A DNA stretch of 64,000 nucleotides, taken from Nostoc sp. 'Lobaria pulmonaria (5183) cyanobiont' (GTDB taxonomy: Bacteria > Cyanobacteriota > Cyanobacteriia > Cyanobacteriales > Nostocaceae). Shown piece by piece: positions 17,927-26,700 of this stretch. Numbering within the stretch: position 1 is the first letter of the stretch; each line of letters starts with the position of its first letter. The stretch spans positions 1,981,501-2,045,500 of the forward strand of contig NZ_CP026692.1 of NCBI RefSeq assembly GCF_002949795.1. The letters are read 5' to 3'. Under the pieces are notes generated by a model, which had not been told where the DNA came from, searched no databases, and saw only the letters and a list, made by a program, of their open reading frames with translations. The translations under genes were made by a program, and so were the position numbers.

Positions 17927-18911
17927 AGCAAAACCTTTATTGTTAAGTATAGAAATCTAATATTTTAGGTAGTGTCGAACTCACTATCAGATTAGGAACT
18001 GGTATGCTCCAAAAATACAGCAGATTTCAAGGAAAGTGAAGTATACAACGATTCGTCTGTTACCCAGATATAAAAAGTGTTTTACTCCTGAATTCTGAAT
18101 TCTGCTGTAGGTGTTATGGTTCGCGCTAAGTACACAGTTTCGTAAATTCGTGACCAATTGAGGGTTTGAGTTTAAACGCAGAGGGACGCAGAGTATAGCG
18201 CAGAGGAGCGCAAAGTTTGTTTGAGTCCATTCGCTACGAACTTCAGGGTTAGCTGTACTAAGTTTTCTCTATTCTGGCTACCAGTACGCTCCCGTAATGG
18301 AGTTTTGGTTAAAAGAAGAAGACAGCAAGCAACTGCACGGAATTAAAAGGGGGCAAGCGATCGCAAGTATATATACTTATTGCATCGGTTAGGAAAAAGA
18401 TGATTTCTTTATTTAAGCAAATAAAATATGCATTTTTGTTAAAAGTGTGATATCTATGTCTAAAAGATTTTTATTATACGTCAAATTCCGACAAAACTCT
18501 TGCGTCGATCGTTAAAATAACTGTATTCTTTATATTGTTGAAAATTATTTTTTACAAAAGCAATAACAAAGCACAATTTCAGCACATTGGAAAAAACATT
18601 GCCTGGGCAAATCGCTAAATGTCGATATCAAACCAAAATCTATGTATGCCGTTGTGGCTGGCATTATGAGTAACAGGACTAATTACCAAAATGAAAAATC
18701 AAATATTTTGTTTATGTGTGTAGTTTAGCAAGGAATTCAAAATTTTTTATATTCCCTATCTCTTACAGTCCATACCTAATTTGAATAGAGAAGAGTATTG
18801 GCTAAATTTTCAATCTTTTCATCTCTCTAATCGGGGCAAGAAATCTATTCTGTGCTGGCTGAGTTTGGGATTTCAAACCCATTTTATCAACGAATCAAGA
18901 CCAGGAAAATT
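17927..18911. other. Long AT-rich spacer upstream of the carotenoid hydroxylase gene
   Basis: About 985 bases without a convincing gene. It includes short repeat relics (cctgaattctgaattctgc near 18093 and cgcagagggacgcagag near 18177) and a long AT-rich stretch from about 18400 that probably holds the promoter of the downstream gene. I see no tRNA, riboswitch or clear hairpin RNA. Confidence 0.6.
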
Positions 18912-19973
18912 ATGACCTCTTTAGATCCTAATTTTTTTGACATCCCGGACAAAAGCCTAATCATCATCGACCCAGCCGTTGATGACTATAAAAAGCTAAA
19001 TGGCAACAACTTGGAAGTCATCTTTAAAGACGTAGTAGATACAGAAGTAATAACGGTAACTTCAGAAACACATAAACTACTGAAAGTTCCACCAAAGGAA
19101 TTGTTAGCGCCTCCCGGTGATTTCAATCCTACACTACTACTGTTTTTTGCATCCGTGACAGTACTGGTGTCATCTCATTGTGGTTACTGGCTTTGGCAAT
19201 GGCCAGACTGGCTGTGTTTTAGTTTTAACACTATTGCTTTGCATTGTGCTGGAACAGTAATTCATGATGCTTGTCACCAATCTGCCCACCGCAATCGAGT
19301 CATTAATGCCATGCTAGGGCATGGTAGCGCCTTGATGCTAGGGTTCGTTTTCCCAGTATTTACACGAGTACATTTGCAGCATCATGCTCATGTCAACCAT
19401 CCCAAAGACGATCCAGATCATTTTGTTTCTACAGGTGGCCCACTGTGGCTGATTGCATTTCGATTCTTGTCTCACGAGGTATTTTTCTTTCGACGGCGAC
19501 TGTGGCGCAAATATGAGCTATGGGAATGGTTAATTAGCCGCTTAATTGTTGTTGCCATTGTTTATATCTCAGTTCAATATCATTTTTTAATGTACGTTCT
19601 CAATTTTTGGGTTGTACCTTCTGGTATAGTGGGATTAATATTAGGCTTATTTTTTGATTATTTGCCCCATCGTCCCTTTGTTGAACGCGATCGCTGGAAA
19701 AATGCTCGTGTATACCCCAGCCCAATTCTTAACATCCTGATTTTAGGTCAGAACTACCATTTAATTCATCATTTATGGACTTGTATTCCCTGGTACAAAT
19801 ATCAGTCTACATATTATCTAATGAAGCCTTTGTTAGATGAAAAAGGCTGTTATCAAACTTCAGGATTACTACAAAAAAAAGACTTTTTAGAGTTTATTTA
19901 CGATATTTTTGTAGGAATTCGCTTTTCTCATCAAAAAACTAAAATTTCCGATGAATCACAAAGTCGTAAATAA
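18912..19973 (+). CDS. crtR: CrtR-type beta-carotene hydroxylase (membrane di-iron desaturase fold)
   Basis: This 353-residue integral membrane enzyme matches CrtR, which adds 3-hydroxyls to carotenoid rings to make zeaxanthin and related xanthophylls. All His boxes are present: HDACHQSAH at 118-126, HLQHHAH at 154-160, then FDYLPHRPF and NYHLIHHLW. Other family stretches include DDPDHFVSTGGPLWL and ERDRWKNARVYPSP. Start chosen at MTSLDPNFFD, with AGGA six bases upstream; a GTG 20 codons earlier lacks support. The first 60 residues, before KVPPKELLAPPGDF, look like an extra N-terminal extension. A second crtR elsewhere in the genome is possible. The nearby AT-rich leader suggests regulated transcription. 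Confidence 0.88.
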   Translation: MTSLDPNFFDIPDKSLIIIDPAVDDYKKLNGNNLEVIFKDVVDTEVITVTSETHKLLKVPPKELLAPPGDFNPTLLLFFASVTVLVSSHCGYWLWQWPDWLCFSFNTIALHCAGTVIHDACHQSAHRNRVINAMLGHGSALMLGFVFPVFTRVHLQHHAHVNHPKDDPDHFVSTGGPLWLIAFRFLSHEVFFFRRRLWRKYELWEWLISRLIVVAIVYISVQYHFLMYVLNFWVVPSGIVGLILGLFFDYLPHRPFVERDRWKNARVYPSPILNILILGQNYHLIHHLWTCIPWYKYQSTYYLMKPLLDEKGCYQTSGLLQKKDFLEFIYDIFVGIRFSHQKTKISDESQSRK

Positions 19974-20140
19974 GCATTAACTCGTGAATTAGTCATTAGT
20001 TCTTGGTCATTTGTAAATAATCAATAATATTAAGTCTGGGTAATTATATCAGATCCGCTTAATGACTTATTAAACCCGAATCACCCCACCTCGCGAAAGC
20101 ATCAGGGAGGGGTGCAGTAACTGTGGGAATATAACTATTT

Positions 20141-21067
20141 TTATTTTTTGTAAATTAAAAAAACTGAACCAATCGGCCCAAGGTTTTCTACATAAGTTTT
20201 CTGGTTGTAATACAATCCTGGAGACATACCTCCATCAAATAAAATCCCTTCTTGAATCTTACCTAAACAGTTATTGCTAGCAATACCTTCCAAGACATTA
20301 TCAAACATATCTGGCATTAACTCTCGATTAAGTTGAGATAATTCAATATCTGAATTAGCTTTCAAGTCATTAACTAATAAAATTACATAGCCTTGATTAG
20401 TGATAGCTGCCAGAGAGCGATTAGTTGCATTTTTACAAGCAAATTCTCCCAAATCTTCACAAATATCTTTAAACTTACCCTGACGATAAAATCTGCCATT
20501 ACCGCCCACTAAATTGTAATTGAGAATATCGTTTTCTCTTCTGCCAGCTTGAATAGTAGCCTGTCGCTGCTGGGGTGTACCTCCTGATATCCCAAAGGAA
20601 GAACGTTTATTTTTAAATGCTCCTGAATACTCTACGCCACGAGAAATATTTAAGCCTTGTGGTTTATCATCAGTATCTATATAGTCGGCATTAATTGCGG
20701 CAATAGGTAGCTGTCCGTTTAACTTGGCATTTTCATCAGCGATGAGTTCATGAAACTGTTTTGCTACATATTCTTTACGTAGTTTACCTCTACTATCTTT
20801 CGCGTAAAGTTTATGAGATAGACCAACATTAACTTTGAAATCTAAATCTGGTGATTTGGGATTAAAAATAATCACATTGTTAATACCTTTGGAATTTTTT
20901 TTACCTTGATTATTGGTTCTAAAAAAATCAATACTGAAGTTGGCATCTTTGCCAGGGCAACTTTTAGACGCTTTTGGGACTAAATTTGCTTCTATCTTTT
21001 GGCAACCTGATAATAAGCTTGCACTGATTATCAAGATAAATAACAAAAATATTTTTTTTGTAGACAT
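20141..21067 (-). CDS. Lipoprotein, phosphodiester glycosidase (NAGPA-like) domain
   Basis: The 308-residue protein begins with a lipoprotein signal ending LLSGC (lipidated Cys C22), so it sits on a membrane facing the periplasm. The rest resembles the NAGPA/phosphodiester alpha-N-acetylglucosaminidase domain: AAINADYID near 124-132 followed by PQGLNISRG, the SLAAIT strand, and EGILFDGGMSPGLYY near the C-terminus. Members act on sugar-phosphodiester links in glycans or cell walls; the substrate here is unknown. It lies downstream of the DUF4912 gene on the same strand, 84 bases away, so co-transcription is possible. Confidence 0.82.
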   Translation of the reverse strand: MSTKKIFLLFILIISASLLSGCQKIEANLVPKASKSCPGKDANFSIDFFRTNNQGKKNSKGINNVIIFNPKSPDLDFKVNVGLSHKLYAKDSRGKLRKEYVAKQFHELIADENAKLNGQLPIAAINADYIDTDDKPQGLNISRGVEYSGAFKNKRSSFGISGGTPQQRQATIQAGRRENDILNYNLVGGNGRFYRQGKFKDICEDLGEFACKNATNRSLAAITNQGYVILLVNDLKANSDIELSQLNRELMPDMFDNVLEGIASNNCLGKIQEGILFDGGMSPGLYYNQKTYVENLGPIGSVFLIYKK

Positions 21068-21151
21068 AATAATATAAAAAAACCGCTACAGAATTACTAT
21101 AGCGGGGAATAATTTAAAATTTCAGTCTGGAGTCAATCTCAGAGCCAAAAC

Positions 21152-22405
21152 TTAAGAGAACCATTCTAAGACAGCTTCTTCTTTGGTGTTAGTATTCCGA
21201 GATGGTGTCTCACGATTAAATTTCATCTGAATTGACCGGGTTTGCTCACCATCAGCAGCTACAGCCAAAATTGGGTAGTCAATTAAACCATCCTGGAAGG
21301 ACATCTGGAAGCGGAATGTTCCATCTGGGTTTAGCTGAATTTGACGGCCACCAATGGTTACGGTAGCATCGGGTTCAGTTGCACCGTAGACTATCAACTC
21401 AGCATCGGCAATTAACCAGAACTGGCGCGGACGCACTGGTACGGCAGAAGCCGAGAAGCCAACACCTGACATTCCTGCACCGGAAGCGGTTAAGCCAGAC
21501 ATAGTGGGAGTTGCCCACAGACCGACACCAGATGGGAAAATGTAGGAGCTAATGGCTTGTTCAGGACGCACTGCACCTTGTTGGGAGCCGAAGATAGAAC
21601 CAGCAACCCTTTGTGCTTCGGCAGATTCCGCTAAACCAAAGATTTCGTCGTAGATAGGGTTGCCGTTGCCATTTACAACAGCATTGCCATTGGCGGTAGC
21701 TGCAACTTTCTTGGCAGGAGGAACTAGTTCGTACTGAGTTGTGCCACGTAAATCTTCTTCAAAATTTACAGTGATGAGGACATCCTCAATCCAGTCAGAA
21801 GGATAGACGGGAGGAATGTGTACTCTACTAGAACGAGCTAGTACTAACCAGCGACCATCAGCAGCACGATAGCCAATATCGATCGTATAATCGCGATCGC
21901 TAACTGGCACTGGTAGATACCATTCTCTAGCTAGTTCATCAGCAGGATATTCTTGAATGCTATGTGGGCTTTGATATTCGATATCGATGTCGGTGACATC
22001 ATAAATCCGTAGTGCCAGTTGTTGTCCGCCTTGCCGACGCAGTTCCTCTTTGTGTTCATTGGGAATATCCCAGTAAGTGTAAGCCCATTGAGGATCGCGC
22101 GGTAAAAGTACAATCCGGCTTTCACCATAGCCAGAGGGCAAATCTGCCAGTCCTTCATCAACGTCAGCCAAAGATCCGCCAGTACGATCTTCCTGACCTA
22201 ATTCAAACTTTGCAGCTTCCACGGTTTCTTGTGCCTCCAATGAACGAGATGGACTGAGTAAGTTTTTGCTACGCTGGACTTCTTGTATTGATGTCAACAG
22301 TTGTGATTTACGCATTCTGCTATAGCGAGAGATGCTATATTCGCTAGCAACTTTGCGTAGTTGGCGTAAGGTCATCTCCTCTAGTGGCGGGCGTTCTTTT
22401 GCCAT
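21152..22405 (-). CDS. DUF4912 protein with N-terminal SAP/Rho-like helix pair
   Basis: The 417-residue protein starts with a SAP/Rho-N-like motif (MTLRQLRKVASEYSISRYSR) that in other families contacts nucleic acid. The DUF4912 domain follows at about 97-215: RIVLLPRDPQWAYTYWDIP, then REWYLPVPVSDRDYTIDIGY and SSRVHIPPVYPSDWIED. A low-complexity linker leads to a second beta-rich domain near 325-400 (LIVYGATEPDATVTIGG, with FRFQMSFQDGLIDYPI). DUF4912 proteins are widespread in cyanobacteria with no known function. Start MAKERPPLEEM is well supported by the family N-terminus. Confidence 0.85.
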   Translation of the reverse strand: MAKERPPLEEMTLRQLRKVASEYSISRYSRMRKSQLLTSIQEVQRSKNLLSPSRSLEAQETVEAAKFELGQEDRTGGSLADVDEGLADLPSGYGESRIVLLPRDPQWAYTYWDIPNEHKEELRRQGGQQLALRIYDVTDIDIEYQSPHSIQEYPADELAREWYLPVPVSDRDYTIDIGYRAADGRWLVLARSSRVHIPPVYPSDWIEDVLITVNFEEDLRGTTQYELVPPAKKVAATANGNAVVNGNGNPIYDEIFGLAESAEAQRVAGSIFGSQQGAVRPEQAISSYIFPSGVGLWATPTMSGLTASGAGMSGVGFSASAVPVRPRQFWLIADAELIVYGATEPDATVTIGGRQIQLNPDGTFRFQMSFQDGLIDYPILAVAADGEQTRSIQMKFNRETPSRNTNTKEEAVLEWFS

Positions 22406-23038
22406 TAATTTGGCCTCCAGTAGTTTAAGCGGTAAATGATTTCCCCTGGTTAAAGAATGCTATATAAAATCTCATCCATTCCAGATGAATTTCTTATTCC
22501 TGACTCCTGGTTTTGCCCAGTTTTTAAGTTTTTTAATCTGTTTTTAAATCGAGCCAATATCCTTTCAATTCCTTATAATGCCGAAATCAGCATTTCTTTG
22601 GGATCGGAGGATTTCTGTTTGTTAAGTCTATATTAACCACTAAGCATATCTAGGGATCAAGGGGTAAGAAGTAGGTTTTTGCCTGTTTCACGAATTTATC
22701 AGCCCTTCTGGGATCTAATTGTCATGATTTCATAACATTTGTCTTGATTTCAGTGTTGAGCAATGGCAATAATATCAAGCTTTCATGACATAGCTCTCTG
22801 GGTTAGCCAAAAACCACAATTCAGGAGCGGAGCGGGAGACAGAGAAGGCTTTAGGCTGCGCTATCCGCTCTTTCGTTCAAAATTCATTCTGAATTCTGGC
22901 GACTGACACCTTTATTCTGTTTCGTTGAGCGATCGCCTTTCTCACCTACCGTTATGTGAAATTAAGTCCCAAGATAGTGTGTAGCCCACCATAGAAGAAC
23001 TTAAGCTTGGCATATAATTAGGGTTTAGGGAAATAGTT
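22406..23038. other. Spacer between divergent genes, no gene seen
   Basis: About 630 bases between the DUF4912 gene (leftward) and a small protein gene (rightward). It contains a short repeat relic near 22815-22905 (cacaattcagga paired loosely with attctgaattctgg) and HIP1 at 22930. Promoters for both genes should be here, but I cannot point to specific boxes. Confidence 0.55.
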
Positions 23039-23239
23039 ATGAATAAGGAAACAGTTCCTAGTCAAGCTGAAAAGTCTAATCCAGAAGGTGATCCATCACA
23101 ATTAAGTCCAGAGGTACTGGACAAAATCAAACACCCTGCGAGAATAGACGATGTTATTCGAGAGCAATCACCACAAGAACGTAGAAGTAACCCAGCTTTA
23201 GTACCGGAAATGATTGACGACCCAGCTGATAATGATTGA
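23039..23239 (+). CDS. Small acidic hypothetical protein, 66 aa
   Basis: I do not recognise this product. It is hydrophilic and acidic with many Pro, Glu and Asp residues (EKSNPEGDPSQLSPEVL, PEMIDDPADND), has no membrane segment or Cys, and is probably largely disordered. Support for coding comes from the ATG at 23039 with tttaggga about 8 bases upstream and from codon use like that of neighbours. It stands alone in a large spacer before the TamB-like gene. Confidence 0.55.
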   Translation: MNKETVPSQAEKSNPEGDPSQLSPEVLDKIKHPARIDDVIREQSPQERRSNPALVPEMIDDPADND

Positions 23240-23749
23240 TTGGGTTTGCAAAGGAGAAATAGAAAAGCTCAGATTTCCGACTTTTTAGAGAAGTCGGGAA
23301 TCTTGTTAGTAATTTGTTGCTATGGGGTAAATATATGCAACTTCACAAAGAAACGATATTAAGTAAATAAAATATATCTCAAAGATATCAATTTAAATGA
23401 TTATAGAATTTCCTTAAAATAAACACTGTTCAAATTTAGGAAGTTATAAATAATTTTCCTAATACCAGCAAAGTTTCAAAATCTAAAAACCAACAAAAAT
23501 AATATCTGATAATCAACAAATTATTAATCGAAATAGATTGAGGAATTACACAAAATCATAAAACAACATAGATGCACTGCAAATGCGTCTTCTTGGCGCA
23601 GCCTCTCCTAAAAAATAGAAGCAGCTTGCCACAAAGTTCTTGCGTAAGTCATGATATTGTGAAACCATATTTTGTAACTTGGTTATACAACTGCAACTAA
23701 CCTGTCTCTCGCCTCACTCCAGAAAAAAGTACTGGTATTGGTAACAATC
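23240..23749. other. AT-rich spacer upstream of the TamB-like gene
   Basis: About 500 bases with strong A/T bias from 23330 to 23560 and a fragment of the common Nostoc repeat ggcgcagcctctcctaa near 23596. No gene or structured RNA seen. Confidence 0.55.
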
Positions 23750-26700
23750 ATGACGCGATCGCCAAATTCAGAAAACAATCAAAAACCATCTAATCGTCGT
23801 CTGTGGCTCCTGCTTTTAGGACGTACCAGTTTGGCTCTGGGTGGGGTTTTGCTAATTGGAATTATAGTTGGTGCTTGGTGGGCTAGAAACTATGTATACA
23901 AAGATTTAGCACCGTTAGTGCAGCAAAATCTTGAGCAATTACTGGGGCGTTCAGTAAAAGTTGGCAACGTTGAACGTTTTTCGCTTTCTAGTCTGAGATT
24001 TAGCTCTTTATCGATACCAGCAACTGCCAGCGATCAAGATCAGGTGGTCGCAAAAGCTTTAGAGGTGCAGTTCTCGCCGTTGCAACTCCTTCTTAGCCGA
24101 AAACTGGTATTAGATGTCACTTTAGTTCAACCCAATGTCTATGTTCAACAGGATAAAGATGGTCGTTGGGTGACAGCCCAAGTTAAGGCTGGGGAAGGAA
24201 AAGGTTTTATTCAAACTGAGTTGCAGTCACTTCAAATTCAAGATGGCAATATAGAGTTGATGCCATTCACTGCACCAACTAAACCGAAAGGCTCAGTAAT
24301 ATTAGATCAAGTTGGTGGTATTGCCCGATTTTCAGATGGAAATCAAAGGATCGGTTATGACTTCAATACTCAACTCATCAGGGGAGGCGCTGTTAAAATC
24401 GTTGGCGAAACCCAACTAAAAGCTCAACAAACTAACCTCCAACTTTCAGCACAAAATTTACAAGCATCTGAGATCGCTAGATTAATTCAATTACCGATCG
24501 CTCTGCAAGCTGGGTATTTAAATGCTGATTTAGGAGTTCAGATTCCACCCAAACTATCAGACATCGCAATTACGGGAACAGCTACAGCTAATCAAATCAC
24601 CGCTAAAATTCAAAATATTCCTCAACCGATTTCTAATTTTAATGGGAAATTTCTATTTCAGGGTCAGACAGTTACTTTAGATAATCTGAGTACGAACTTT
24701 GGCAAAGTTCCCATTCTGGCTAATGGAACAATTAATACTCAAACAGGTTTTAATGTCTCTGCTCAGATCAAACCAGTTAGTGCGAAAAATATCTTAGATA
24801 CCCTGAAAGTAAATTCGTCAGTCCCAGCTAGTGGCGAAATTCAAGCAAATGTTAAAATACTAGGCGCACTTCAGCAACCCGTCGTCAGTGGTACAGTAAA
24901 TAATACAAAACCGATTCAAGTTGACCGCGTTCAATTTAAAACTGTCAATACTGATTTCCGCTTGAATGCATCTCAAACTGCGTCTCAACTTACTGTCTCC
25001 AATCTGAAAATAGTCCCCGCAGCTGGTGGTCAAATTACAGGCGGCGGTCAAGCTAATCTGGGAACCAAAGATGGGGTAATATTTAATGCTCAAGTTGATG
25101 GGATATCAGGAGATATACTAGCACGCAGCTATGGCGTTACTCTACCGATCGCAGTTGGCAATGTTTCAGCAAAAGCCCAAATTTCTGGCTCACTTCGCAA
25201 ACAGCCCTTGAAACTTGATGTTTCTAATGTTCAGGTAACGCCACCAGTCGGGGGGAAAATCACAGCCAATGGTCAAATTCAACTCGCTCCCCAAGGTCAG
25301 GTAGGCGTAGATATTCAAGCTCAAGGTATCCCAGGAAATGCGATCGCTCAAGGTTACGGTATTTCCACTCCCATTAATGTTGGTAGTATATCTGCGAACG
25401 CTAAAATTTCTGGTTCTCTGGGAACACCGTTAAACGTTAATGTTTCTCGCTCTCAAGCAAATCCAGATGTGGGAGGGCAAGTCACAGCTAGCGGACGAGT
25501 TCAGCTTGCACCTCAAGGTAGGGTGGCGTTGATTGTGCAAGCAAAAAATATACCAGGAGATGCGATCGCTAAAGCCTACAATTCCTCACCCTCGATCACC
25601 ATTGGGAATGTCTCGGCAAATGCCGATATTTCCGGCACTCTCAGCAATCTGCAAACAGTAGCACGGGTGCAAGCGCCTAGTGCCACCTATCCCACCACCG
25701 GACGAATTGTTGTTACCAAACAAGGAGAAAATATCGTCTTTCCCGATGCGGTTGTGAACGTGGCAGGTGGGACAATCAGGGCCAAAGGTGAAATTGCACA
25801 ACAACGCTGGCAAGGATCTGTGAAGACTTCTCAAATTCAACTCAGCCGTTTCTCACCACAACTGCGAGGACGGCTGAATAGTAATATTCAGTTAGCAGGC
25901 ACAACCCAATCTTTCCAGCTTGCAGATATTCGCGCCGCCGGAGAAATCAGCCTTCCCCAAGGAGTAGCGCAGCTGGCAAAACCGCTGACTGCACAATTTC
26001 AGTGGAATGGACAGCAGATTATAGTTGAAAACGCAAGTACCTCAGGATTGAGTGCTAATGGTGCGATCGCTATTCAGTCTCCCCCAACTGGCGCACCCCA
26101 AATTGCCGGATTTGATTTAAATGTACTGGCGCAGAATTTCAACTTACAAAATACTGGCTTTAAAGTTCCTGGTGACGTAGCAATAGCAGGGCGACTGGAT
26201 TTTAATGGAAAAGTTACAGGTACTCCAGATGTACCGCAAGCTAATGGGAATATCCGGTTGCGGAATTTCAATGTGAGTAACTTGGCGTTTGACCCACTTC
26301 TAACCGGAAACGTGAATTTTCAAGGGGGACAAGGGGGAAGTCTGCGATTAGCTGGGAAACAAGATCGGATTGCCCTTAATTTAGGTGCAGATTATCGTCC
26401 AACTTCATTTTTAGTTAAACGCGATGAGGCTGTCACCACAGGTAGAACAGAGGGAGATAACTTGCTCATCAACGCCCAACAGTTTCCCATCGCTCTTGTT
26501 GGTGGCTTTTTACCTAACAATCAATTGAAACCACTGGCGGGGCAATTATCGGGTAATTTAGTTGTCAATCTGAATAATTATGCCATAGCGGGAGACGTGG
26601 CGATCGCAGGGCCTCGTGTTGCCAGAGTTGCAGCCGATGAATTTCGCGGCAGCATCAATTATGCCGATGGTACGGCTAGCTTGGCTAATGGTCAATTACG

